Shown here: in pieces, positions 24,642-35,256 of the stretch | Numbering within the stretch: the stretch's first letter is position 1 | How the letters are laid out: each line of letters starts with the position of its first letter | From: Diadema setosum | Lineage: Eukaryota; Echinodermata; Echinoidea; Diadematoida; Diadematidae | Direction: 5' to 3' | Length of the DNA stretch: 64,000 nucleotides | NCBI GenBank assembly: GCA_033980235.1 | Contig: CM067064.1 | Coordinates: 30,636,170-30,700,169 of the forward strand | Translations under genes and position numbers: made by a program | Notes under the pieces: generated by a model | The model's database searches: none | What the model was told of the DNA's origin: nothing | What the model saw: the letters and a program-made list of their open reading frames with translations, nothing else

Positions 24642-25285
24642 CCAGAACGGATCCAGGCAGTGACCTGCCGGATGATTGGATTCTGGTGCTGAGCCTGATG
24701 AAGGCGTACACCATGTTCTAACAGAGCACTAAAAAAGGAGGCAATGTCAGTAGGAGGAGCGGGAGGAGAGGGAGGAGATGAAATTGACGATGAATCGGCA
24801 CATGCTGGTGTCGATGACGGAAGTGAAGCTACTTCAATCGGTACAGCTGGTGATGGAGATGAGGGAGGGGATGGATTATGACCTCTGTCTACTGTTGAAG
24901 GGAAAAATGAAGATACAGGTAAATCGTCATGACCACCTTTGTAATGACCACCAGGAGAAGGAGGCGGGGGTGGAGAAGAAAGCTTTCTGGAGCGGTTATA
25001 GTAGTTAAAGTAACGATCTGGGGAAGGAGAACGCGAGTGATCATAGCGATGATGTCGGGAATGGGAAGAACTATAGCCAGGAGAAGGAGAACGAGGACGA
25101 TAGTTGGAATGAGAATGGGAGTAGGATGAATAGTGCTCCGGGGAGGGAGAACGGGAGTGATAGCGGGAGCGATAAGAATGATAAGAGGGTGAATGGGGTC
25201 GAAAACTGCGATCTTGAGAGTAAATATGATCCTGGGAAGAATACATTGTGTTGGGAAAAAGTATGGGGAATAGAAGGAATATCAA
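24642..25285 (-). pseudogene. Retrotransposon frame, 5' part: SR-rich region and pol remnant
   Basis: This is the N-terminal half of the element's only long frame. The first ATG is at 25285, but the one at 25246, 13 codons later, gives a more hydrophilic start and may be the real one. From there the protein has several repeats rich in Arg-Ser-Pro-Ser and Tyr-Ser-His (residues about 15-105 of the longer form), like the SR domains of splicing proteins. A Pro/Ser-rich stretch and an acidic segment follow. The last 30 codons (NPIIRQVTAWIRSG) resemble the stretch before the integrase zinc finger in Ty3/gypsy pol. The host frame stops making element sense where the nested transposon begins. The frame phase matches the second part at 20688-21845. 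No gag motif was recognised. Confidence 0.7.
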
Positions 25286-26195
25286 TGTACAAAATCAATA
25301 TAACCAAATGTTTACAGTAACAACGAGGGGGGAAAATAGCAAAGAAGAAAGAAGCGTCATGAGATATAAGACTGAGAGAATGAAACAGGACACTGAAGGG
25401 AAATGAGGGGCACTACTACGCAGTGAAAAGTATGAGCTATAAGATAAAATGTAATTCGCTTGGTAAAGCGTCAGCCGACAGCACACAATAAAAACAATAG
25501 CTACAAAGAGAGGGGTAGTATAGTGTAAAGCAAAGAAAACAAACTAGATGATATACTACTATAAGCTATCACAATACCTATATCTATATATGTAGAAATC
25601 ATGGAATGCAGTGATAATGACAGCTAACATAAAAACTTAAAATAGAGCATAAGGCCCTATACACAGTAAAAATGCAATATAATTCATACAATAGAAATAA
25701 TATAGAAAGAGGGAAAATAAAGTTCGAAAGTAGACTTAACAATCTGGAGAGAAGTGACAGATGAACAGGCGAGGTTTGCCGGGAAGACTGTGTTGAGGAG
25801 CCCACGAAGGCAGCTTCCTTGCAGGCGCAGCTTCACGTCGCACAAGTCCAGAGACAGGATGAGGAGGATGACCACAGTAGAGGGAAGATGATGAGTTGAC
25901 AGAAGATCGTCAGGTACAGAAGATCATCAGGTAGAAGCCGAAGGTAGACAGGAAGAAGATGAACAGGATCCCAGAAAGTCAATGAGAAGAGATGACCAAG
26001 GGAGTTGAACAGGAAACACAGACAGAGTAGACGGGAACACTGACTAACCTGAGTTAGTCAACAGCAGCAAAGCGTTCAAAAATTATCGTACAATTTTTGT
26101 ACATTATGCAGGAAACATACCAGGCTCATATAAGTTGACATCTGGATGATCAGCAGCACGACGAGTAGTCAATCACGCCAACGGGTTGCAGGTCA
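25286..26195 (-). other. Retrotransposon leader without recognised gene
   Basis: About 0.9 kb between the primer binding site region and the SR-rich frame. No gag capsid or nucleocapsid motif and no frame above 70 codons was seen. It may hold packaging signals, or be decayed gag. Confidence 0.5.
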
Positions 26196-26243
26196 CCGTT
26201 TTGCTGCTGCCACCAAGAGTAACGTCGAGCGGGTAGATGGCTC

Positions 26244-26262
26244 CGCTTTACCGCTGCCACCA
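26244..26262 (-). promoter_or_regulatory. Primer binding site, tRNA-Leu type
   Basis: One base after the 5' LTR the minus strand reads TGGTGGCAGCGGT. This is complementary to the 3' end of a eukaryotic tRNA-Leu (CCGCTGCCACCA, including the added CCA), a match of about 13 bases. It would prime minus-strand DNA synthesis. A second similar word, TGGTGGCAGCAGCAAAACGG, lies about 45 bases further in (about 26196-26215). Confidence 0.75.
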
Positions 26263-26263
26263 C

Positions 26264-27099
26264 TGTAACACTCTAATGTTTTTAGATTGTATTGTTGTTT
26301 GTGGTAAGCGTGGACTTTGTAGGCGAGTGTCACTGGAGTATAAGTATCAGGATCACGACGATGATAATAATGCAAAGTCACCACTCGTAACACTTGTATA
26401 ACTGAGTGTTACTATAAACGTATAATAGTTCAGTAGAATGTGCGACGACAGTCTCAGCTGGATGACACAATGATAATGATGACGAAGAGACGCGAAGGAA
26501 AGTACAGTTCAGCCAGAATGTATATTTTATTTGTAGTAATACAGGAACTTGGTGAAAGTACAATCTCAATATATGAACACTTGGCACTCCCTGGTATGCT
26601 CCCAATCGGGGCTGGAGTGTATCGCTGATATCCCTCTGCCGGGTGGCAAGAGGCCTGGCCGAACCAGTGTAAGTTTGGCTGAACAAGAACCAAGAGTGTG
26701 GATTTGCAGGGATATTTATACTTAAACTTGTGAATATATTATCGTTGGTACTTTACATAAAATGAAGGAGGAGATTATTATTCACTAATACATATGCAGG
26801 ATATTTCTTAGAAGGCAATCCAAGTTTGGGAAGGGGAAAGTCTTCATACCATATTTGGTCATGCGAGTTTATGAATGAACTCACTATTATGTAATAGTGG
26901 TCTCAGCACAAAGGAATGTGCCGGTCAAGTGTTTTAGGGAGAAGTCTAAACAAAGGGGCTCATAATCGGTGGGTGGCATGGGTCAGTGGGGACTGACCAC
27001 TTTCCAAATAAACCAGGGCGTAGTGCCTCATAATGCACCACAAGGACATCTACAGTGGGAAGTGAGGAGTGGGGAAAAAGACACAATTTGGGTCTTACA
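26264..27099 (-). repeat. 5' LTR of the retrotransposon
   Basis: On the minus strand it starts TGTAAGACCC and ends GAGTGTTACA. A TATA box (TATAAATA on minus, 26713-26720) and a polyadenylation signal (AATAAA on minus, 26526-26531), about 185 bp apart, mark the probable U3-R-U5 order. I found no difference from the 3' LTR except in the last 50 bp or so at the U5 end (26274-26312). The 102-residue open frame inside it is present identically in the other LTR and is not a known gene. Confidence 0.95.
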
Positions 27100-27103
27100 C
27101 AAT

Positions 27104-30100
27104 GTTAGCAATAAAGAAAAACAAAACAAACAAAAACAGCCATGAGATTTCATGCATCAACATTATATGTTGCCTTTAAACGAGGTACTTTCAAGATGAG
27201 AGTCCAAACTGAAGGTGCTACATCTCAGAGAGAACTTGAGCTGGTGTGACCCCAGCACCTAAGAAATGAAGTGGCGCGTCACTAAGTAGAAGCGGCAGCC
27301 AAAATTACGGGAGGCCCCCCATTTTTTGGACAGCGTAAAAGTGAGGCTGGAGAAGTCATTTGCCGGATGAGGGGATGATGCGGGCAGCCACTTTAGCGAC
27401 CATCTTGTCTCTTTATTCACCAAGGATCCACGCTGATGAGCCCGGCGTCTTGAGTAGCAATCATTGACCGGCTCTCAAGCAGTGATCCACGTGGGTTGGC
27501 GAATATAACGGAAAAACATGCTTCCCAGAAAATTGTTCTTGCCCCATGTAAATTACCCTACAAGTTGTAAGAGAAGGAAGGGGGAGAGGAGCAGAGCGGA
27601 CCTTGTCTAATCATTGTTATGGTAGGGCTTACCTGGATGCGCTACCTGGATATCACTACTAACCCTGATGTAATGACAAATTTTTTAGCTGAATATTTGC
27701 ATTAATGGTCTCTGTTGGCTTTGTTTTTTTCCATCTGAAATTTGGCTATGGTAAATACACTTTCATATATCCCAAACTATAGCTTTATCTCTGGGAAAAC
27801 AAGGCATCTCAAAGTATTCTGTCATATAATAAGCCATGTTGCTAATTCCCTCAAGTTAATGAACATAGATTACCACTTTACAATATCTGGAAGCATTTAT
27901 CACATCTATATGACATCTATGACGGCATAAGATAGCAGCAGGATTTTGTTGGAAGAAAAGAGTATATGACACCAAAGGAAGCCCAACTTTCAAAGGACTC
28001 TTTTCCCCTATTCTCCTTCACATAGAATTTCAGTCAGAAGCTACAATGCAGACTCTCATCTCAGGTTGCACTGTGAACACCAAACTGGATGCATGGAACA
28101 GCCAGAGAAACGCATCTATGCAAATGAGGGCATGTCCTCCAGACATGTCAATCACAGCACAGTGTAGCATTGGCATAGTGGTAGTAGTAGGGGGAGGGGG
28201 TGAGAAAGCTCCTGCTCTTGAGAGATGGAAATTGAGAACTTCAGACGGAGGAACACTCAATGGGGCTGAAGTATTCCTCTTGCTATACATGGAAACCTTT
28301 CATGGGTTTAGTATTAGCCCTTGGCCTGTTTACAGAGCTGGATGGGGCATCAGAAGGGTCTGGAATGAAATCAGGGGTATCACTTGCACCTTCACTGGCA
28401 CAAGTAGGAAAATGCTAGTTACTAAAATATGCTATAGGTACTAGTTCGAATAATAAGTGACTTTGACCCCTTTTTTCAGGAAAAAACAACAAAAATAAAG
28501 CGTGCTGTTGATTTAATAAAAGTGCTCAAGAAATTACTTTAAAGATGTTGAACAAGGCAGTTGGGGCATTTTTACATAATAGTTAAATAGCCTTTTTCTG
28601 GTTCAACCTCACAACTGCACACTTCGTGAAAAGAGGGTATCATTTTTGGCTGAGCTCTTGAAGTTGGCATGGTGAGTTAGTGAAGATACAAACGTTGTAA
28701 TTGGGCACTTTTGGGGGCTCAGAAATATTGGGGCATCTTTTACTCATTCCCAAGATGATTTTTATGAAGGAAAAAAAAAATCACACACTCTTTTGTAACT
28801 CACAGCAGAGACCCCAGTAGTGCTTTAAAAACAACAACAAAAGGTTTACTACAAAGTAAAGAAAGCCTCTGTTTTATGTAGCTCGGCAAATCACTGAAAC
28901 TAGATCTTCAAGTCTTATCCCTACATCTCCATCTTAGCATCCATCCTTTCAAACAAAACAAAAAAAAATAATAATAATAATAACAGATGGTTGGATCTGG
29001 AGCAGCATTGGAGTTGAAAGAACTCGTCTCCTCATAATAGCTCGGGGAAATAACAATAGCACTGATACATCATGTATGCCAAACATCTGTTATGGGGGCC
29101 ACCTTGTTAAAAGAATTGAATACATAACAATCGTTTGAGGTACGAGGGTTTGAGGGAAAAGAAAAAATGGGTCAGCTATAGAAAGTCGTATGTACATTTC
29201 TTTGAGTAGGTTACCTGTACTATCTGTCTTTTCAATCATGGAATTGCCTCCTATCAGAATTTTGAGTTGGCTTTGTCGCAAGTCCAAGAGGAGAAAAACA
29301 TTCACGAGGGGAAAGAAAAAAATGGTTGACAGAATACTGTTATATATATCATATAAATCATGAATCAAAGGATAACAAAATGTATTGAATACATAACAAG
29401 AAAATTGGTTCAGATATAAAATGTTTAGGCTACATATGAATATTGCTTTTTGAAGTTATTTCTACAAGAAAATTTTGTGACTTATGAGGAAGTCGTTTTA
29501 AAAAGAATCTAGGGTGAAGACCGTGCTGCCCTTTCTGCAATAACCTGAATCATATACAGGTACACACTAGCTGAAGAGCAAGTATCTTTAATTGAGTACT
29601 ATAACATTAATAGGTATATATTTATTTATTCTGCTAAGTATGCATAGCAATTTCTGAGAGGTCTTTGCTACAAGAGAAGAAATGCAAGCCTGTGTCATTT
29701 AATGTATCATGTTCCACACTTGCAATGTATAAGGTGGCAATTCCAATTTCTTCCCATTTACAAAGAAAAACAAAACTAAACTTGGCTTTACATACTCATA
29801 GAACTCATGTATAATTCCTGTTGCAATCAGCAACCATGCAGTGTGGCAGTCACTTTGCACTCATCGACTACATGTGCAAATAGGAGTGTGCAACTGTGAA
29901 GGCAATTTTATGTTTCCCCACATACACTTCAGAGTTCATCTGACGACCAGTGCCATGTCCTTGTCCCGACACCTTCTTTTTAAGGAGGCCGTCACATATG
30001 CGCAATGCCCGTTGGAATTATACTTCATCTCTCCCCTGAATGAGGTGACGGGCGGATTATTATTGAATCCTTTACGCTTCGTTTATCGGCATGACACTGA

Positions 30101-31940
30101 TAATGATTTGCAACGCGTGAATTGACGAGGATGATTCCCTCATTCTATCCCCCCCCCCCAATCCCCACAAAATGGTAATCTCATTTCTGTATTGTAATCA
30201 CCGGCTTGGGTCGATACTAGCATTTCGGTAATGCAGCACAGTGCATTAATACAGAGTCGGTGGTCTGTATGTGTATTAACATTCCTCGTCTATCAACTGG
30301 GATTAGTACTTAGTTGTTGCGCTGTCATCTGTAAATTGTTTCATCCAAAGATTCCGGCAATCAGACTGCTAATAGGATCAGCTCTGAGCCCTCTGAACTT
30401 TATAATGATCTCTTGTCATCGGCAACCTGTCTCTATGTAATATTAGCAGCATTTGGACAGTGTGGGACTGACAAGGTCATTAAGTATTATCAATGTACAT
30501 TGCAATCATTATTTCAAAGAAGAAAATGACCCTTTACACAGTGGTATCACTTTCTACAACACGCTTTCGGAAGAAACAACTTGTGCAAACAAAATACTTT
30601 TCTTTTTTGTGGTAATAAAAACAGGTTTTATACAGCAGTGCATAGAGACTCTGACTTTTGGAGATGAAATAAGATAAAATAGAACAATTCTCTACATGAA
30701 AGCTGTGAAACAATATGAGTTCCTTTTTTTGATACAGCTCAAGCATAATTTGCACATATGTATCAACAGCTATGCCCATCTGATTGAAAATTAAATCAAC
30801 TTACATGGTGTCCTGTGATCCATGAGTATATAAAAATTGTTGCCGTGGTCACAAGCTGGTGAAGCTGTCTGCAGTGTTTTCCTTATTGTGCTTGGCACAT
30901 GAAAGGTCAATGGTTTCTCCTGATCTCAAAGGACAAGAATTCTTTGTAACTCGGGCAAAATGCATATATCAGTGACATCAGTTGTTACGCAGTTGCGAAT
31001 GTCAAAACAGTTGTGTTGTCGAAGTCAGGTGACCAAAAAGACTTTCTCCACACTGGGCGAAATACTGATATGTAAATCATCGTGACTTGTCTATTAAATG
31101 TGTGCTACTGTACATGTGGAAAGATGTATCCCATATCTTTGCAATAATTGCCAGAGGCCATTTCTGCATCTAACTGTGAGCAGGGTTTGACAACCTACGA
31201 TAATTTATGTTTTTGCCAGACAAATTCATTTTAATCCCATTAAATCATCCTACTTGGAAATAACAAAGGGCGGCACTTTCAAGTGTGTCTTAATTGAGGA
31301 TGTGGAAGATTATCTATGATGAAATTGAATTTGATTGACAGTGAACTACCTATACATCTCAACAAACCAAAAGACTTTAATGTCTTCACTTGGCATTCTC
31401 TCACAGCAAGAGTGTCCAGGGTACACAAAAACAACACAGCGTCATGCAACCTAAATATACCATACATAAACATGCGTGCACACACATACACACATACACA
31501 CACACACACACACACATATGCGTATTGGATGAGACACACACACAGAGACAGACATGTCCTCTTCTAATTCTGGGCATCTGCCTTGTCAACGCCTCCAAGC
31601 TGAGTCCCAGAGACTAGCGCAGCGATGAAAGACCGGTACAGCGAGAGGGTTGCTTACTCATTTTCCTGTGTGCCTCTGAAGCGGGGCTTGTGCCAAATTA
31701 AAACCCCTTCTCATTGATGCGGCCAACTGACCCATGACAGCAATAAATGGCAAAATGAACAACAGCTTTGGGGGATAAATGAAGATGGGAAAGACAAGCT
31801 TTTGAAAAAAAGAAAGAAAACAGAACAGGGAGGATAGAGATGCTCAACTTACATCAGCTACACATTTCAAAGTAGACCTCATAGGGGCTCTCTTGCTATT
31901 CTAAGGTACAAATTCTGAAAGCCAATCTTACTGCAGACTG
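27104..31940. other. No gene recognised; GC-richer segments at 27200-27620 and 29940-30130
   Basis: Mostly unique AT-rich DNA with a CA array at 31480-31516. The segments 27200-27620 and 29940-30130 have more CpG and almost no simple repeats, and could be conserved regulatory sequence or unrecognised exons. The 132-codon frame at 28046-28444 (plus) has no recognisable domain and is not called a gene. Confidence 0.4.
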
Positions 31941-31949
31941 CTATATTAA

Positions 31950-32332
31950 AGGGTGTGTACAGTTCTGGTCGAGGTGAGGATTTAGCTTTTAACGTTTTGC
32001 GAGATATTCAGGAACCACTCTATGAGATGTCAAAGAGCATGCAGTTCTAAGGGGTATCAAAAGTTTATTTGATGAAAATCGGTTTTGAAATGGCTGAGAT
32101 ATCCAAAAACAAGGTGAAACAAAGAGATCCTAATAAAGTTGTGGCATGTCGCCTTTTATTATTAGCACTTTTTTGGATATCTCAGCCATTTGAAAACCAA
32201 TTTTCATCAAATAAATGTTGAATCCTTCTTGGATTTACATGCTCTTTCATATTTCATAAGAGGCTTTTCATTATCTCACTTAGGAATGTTCAAAACATGA
32301 ATCCCCACCTCAACCAGTACTGTACAGTCCAT
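31950..32332 (-). mobile_element. TTAA-flanked MITE, family A, copy 2
   Basis: TTAA flanks both ends (31946-31949 and 32333-32336). It starts AGGGTGTGTACAGTTCTGGT, which is the inverse of the right end of copy 3, so it is in opposite orientation to copies 1 and 3. The arms share TATCTCAGCCATTT words inverted. It has the same length as copy 3 (383 bp) and no coding capacity. Confidence 0.9.
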
Positions 32333-32336
32333 TTAA

Positions 32337-33835
32337 GCTCAATGCTGATATCTATAAATATCTAATATCTCAAATAAATAGATTTTGAAAGTAACAACAG
32401 AAGTACAGTTTCATTTTTTCAAGAAAGTTGCCCACCTTGGGTAGTTAAACTAGAAAAAAAAAAACATGATTCTCAAATTTCCTCTTTCCATGACAGAACA
32501 TAGATTGGACTTTCTGAGAATTTAAAGTATGAAATTAATATCATTATAAGGATGCCAAATGATACATGATTATAATGGGCTTTAGAATCTCTGAAATCTG
32601 ATTGGTCAATTTTCATGCACTGATTTTTACTGATCCACACAGAGCCATGCATACAGTAATAATCCTAATGCATGGCTCAACCCTTGTACATGTGTATAGC
32701 GTTGTACGTGTACTGGACACATGATGGAAAAAAGGTTGAATATCATGAATTTACGGGCAGATTCTATGAAACAAATGATGCACAGGCCCATTTCATGGAT
32801 CAGTGAGCATTGGATGCTCTCATTCAACTTTGGAAACAGTCTAAAACCCACTTGCTGCACTCGTGGGTCTAAACAGTTCCAAAATTAAACTCCAATTCTT
32901 GTTGATCAACTCTGTCTTATGCATCATTTGTTTTATATAAATGATACCAAATAATCTTAGAATGGAGCCATCTCAAAGATTACCAATGATCTTTTTTTCC
33001 AAGAAGATCTCTAAGCCGTCCATTATTATATCAATTGATGCCTATGGGATACAAGTTTTCGTTACCATCCCCTGGAGAAAAATTTCCTTTCTATAAAAAA
33101 ATACAGGACATGAGCATCGAATAAAAAAAAAAAAGAAAGTCTGAAATTTCAGACCCTCCATGGACAGAAGATATATATCGTAGAAGGGGAATATCATACT
33201 TACGATATTCTCTGTGAAACATATCAATTCAATTCAATTCCATTCAAATATCAGCTGAAATAAACCACTGATGGAGCTACCTATCCAATAGGAGGATAGC
33301 ATGGCTGATGACAAAACTGACATTTTAGCAGTTGTACTGTAACTTTCCTGGAATTTTGTCTAATTTTGTGCAGACTTTTCGCCAATCTGTCGAGGTAAGA
33401 ATGATTGCCTTGGCTCGAACATGGATTTCTCATTTGAGATGGAATCCTCCATTAATGAGAGCCCATTTGGATAAATTGTCACCATCCAATTCAGGGTCAT
33501 TCCACTGGGACTTGGCAATAATTGAAGGGGCTCTGCCAATCTCATTTCCAACTTTTTTTTTTTTTTGGTAAATAATTGAGTGGTACCAAGAGTCGCATTC
33601 ACACAAACAAAAAAGCGGGATAACGGTTGCCATCCAAATACCAAGACTTTTTTGTGCCTGTTCAGAAGGACAGAAATACCCTGCTAATTGCCAATCACGC
33701 TAATTTGTAGACCAAACTGTGCATGCCCGAAATCTGTCAAAATGGTGACCTTTGCCCTTGTGTTCGTGTGCTGTTCAGTCATGCATGTTTTCAATGATGG
33801 AATAAAGAAAAATCCCTTGACTTTTTGCTGTAGCA
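32337..33835. other. No gene recognised; spacer between opposed family A copies
   Basis: About 1.5 kb of unique AT-rich DNA. GTACATGTGTATAGCGTTGTACGTGTAC near 32687-32714 is a loose palindrome. No gene signal was seen. Confidence 0.5.
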
Positions 33836-33839
33836 TTAA

Positions 33840-34222
33840 AGGGATTGTACAGTAGTGGTTGAGGTGGGGATTCATGTTTTGAACATTCCTAAGTGAGATG
33901 ATGAGAAACCTCTTACGAAATATGAAAGAGCATGTGATTTTAAGAAGGATTCAACGTTTATTTGATGAAAATTGGTTTTTAAATGGCTGAGATATCCCCA
34001 AAAGTGATAATAATAAAAGGCGACATGCCCCACCTTTATTAGGATCTCTTTGTTTCACCTTGTTTTTGGATATCTCAGCCATTTCAAAACCGATTTTCTT
34101 CAAATAAACTTTTGATACCCGTTAGAATTGCGTGCTCTTTGACATCTCATAGAGTGGTTTCTGAATATCTCGCAAAATGTTAAAAGCTAAATCCTCACCC
34201 CGACCAGAACTGTACACACCCT
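33840..34222 (+). mobile_element. TTAA-flanked MITE, family A, copy 3
   Basis: TTAA flanks both ends (33836-33839 and 34223-34226). It starts AGGGATTGTACAGTAGTGGT and ends ACTGTACACACCCT, and contains GATATCTCAGCCATTTCAAA and its inverse. With copy 2 it forms a large inverted pair about 1.5 kb apart. Confidence 0.9.
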
Positions 34223-34226
34223 TTAA

Positions 34227-34830
34227 CACACTTCTATTGCATTATTTCTCGAATTATCATGGTAATTACACAATAAGCGCAAGATTTCTTGGGATTTGGA
34301 TTGCGATGCTGATCGTGCTATTTAGTTATATCACACAGGCAAAAATCTTGAGATATATATCAGTAAATATTTTATTATGGAGCTAGTAGCCCCATGGTAG
34401 TACAATGTACATCTGGACCAGTTCACTCTCACAATGAGCCAGTGAATTCTCTATGGACACCATGCTTTCAAAATATTTTGAAGTTTAGCGGTATTTCACA
34501 ACAATCTTTCAAAAGACATGTCTCACACACATTACATGCTTTAAAGAGACTATTTGAATTAACTGAACATTGATTTGCTTGTATTCAATCTTTTTGTAAA
34601 TACAAAAAGGTTTCAGGAATTTAACACTAGCTGCATTCACATTGCTAACAGTTTAGACCAACTACAAGTGAAGATACTATTCCTATTTGAAAGCTCGTCA
34701 AATAAAAAAAAAATTAATTAAACAGCAAAATATGGCAGAACAGGAGGCATCATATACCTTCGATATAGACAACAACAAAAACAAGGCAGTAAACCAGTTA
34801 GAGAGAAGACAAGTTTTTTACATTTCCTTA
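34227..34830. other. No gene recognised
   Basis: Unique AT-rich sequence. Nothing was recognised. Confidence 0.5.
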
Positions 34831-34832
34831 TA

Positions 34833-35254
34833 CAGTTGAACCTCTATTATCCGGCCTCCCTTTATCCGGATCTCTCTATTATCCGGACGCAATCTCGCCG
34901 TGATTTTTTTTAAATAATTACGGGAAGAAAGGGAGATTCCCAACTCCTTGAGAACTCCTACCCAAACGCACATAAATTACATATTACTTCCAATATGATT
35001 AACATACATTGCATCAAATTTCCTTCCAAATTGCTTACCTTCAGACATTTCAACATCCCGAAACATCCCCAAATGTAACAATGAAAAGGTTGCAGTATAC
35101 ACATTACTACATGTGGTACTACAATGGGCTACATCAGTACATGTGTAATGTATATCATGTACATGTATAAAGCATTGAGTCTCCCGTATCCGGCCAAATC
35201 CCTTATCCGGATGAGCCCCGGTCCCGACTTGTCCGGATACGAGAGGTTCAACTG
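34833..35254. mobile_element. pogo-like MITE, 422 bp
   Basis: The ends CAGTTGAACCTCT / AGAGGTTCAACTG are inverted and flanked by TA (34831-34832 and 35255-35256). Just inside both ends are several TATCCGG / CCGGATA words. TA duplication plus CAGTTGAACC-like ends is typical of pogo/Tigger-type elements. No transposase is present. A truncated relative lies at 12595. Confidence 0.88.
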
Positions 35255-35256
35255 TA

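Larger units (their letters stand above)
19225..27099 (-). mobile_element. Complete LTR retrotransposon, Ty3/gypsy-derived, non-autonomous, with nested insertion
   Basis: Two LTRs (19225-20057 and 26264-27099) bound the element, each TGTAAC...TTACA, flanked by the 4 bp duplication CAAT (19221-19224 and 27100-27103). The coding strand is minus, so the 5' LTR is the right one. A primer binding site follows it. The only long frame, now split by a 2788 bp DNA transposon, carries integrase pieces of Ty3/gypsy type. Protease, reverse transcriptase, RNase H and the integrase catalytic core are not visible. Without the nested insert the element is about 5.1 kb. LTRs identical over nearly their whole length indicate a recent insertion. 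Movement would need proteins from an autonomous relative. Confidence 0.95.

Noticed and set aside
28046..28444. 132-codon plus-strand frame
   Set aside because: No recognisable family, an internal Val/Gly run from a GT/GGG stretch, and no splice context. It may be chance.
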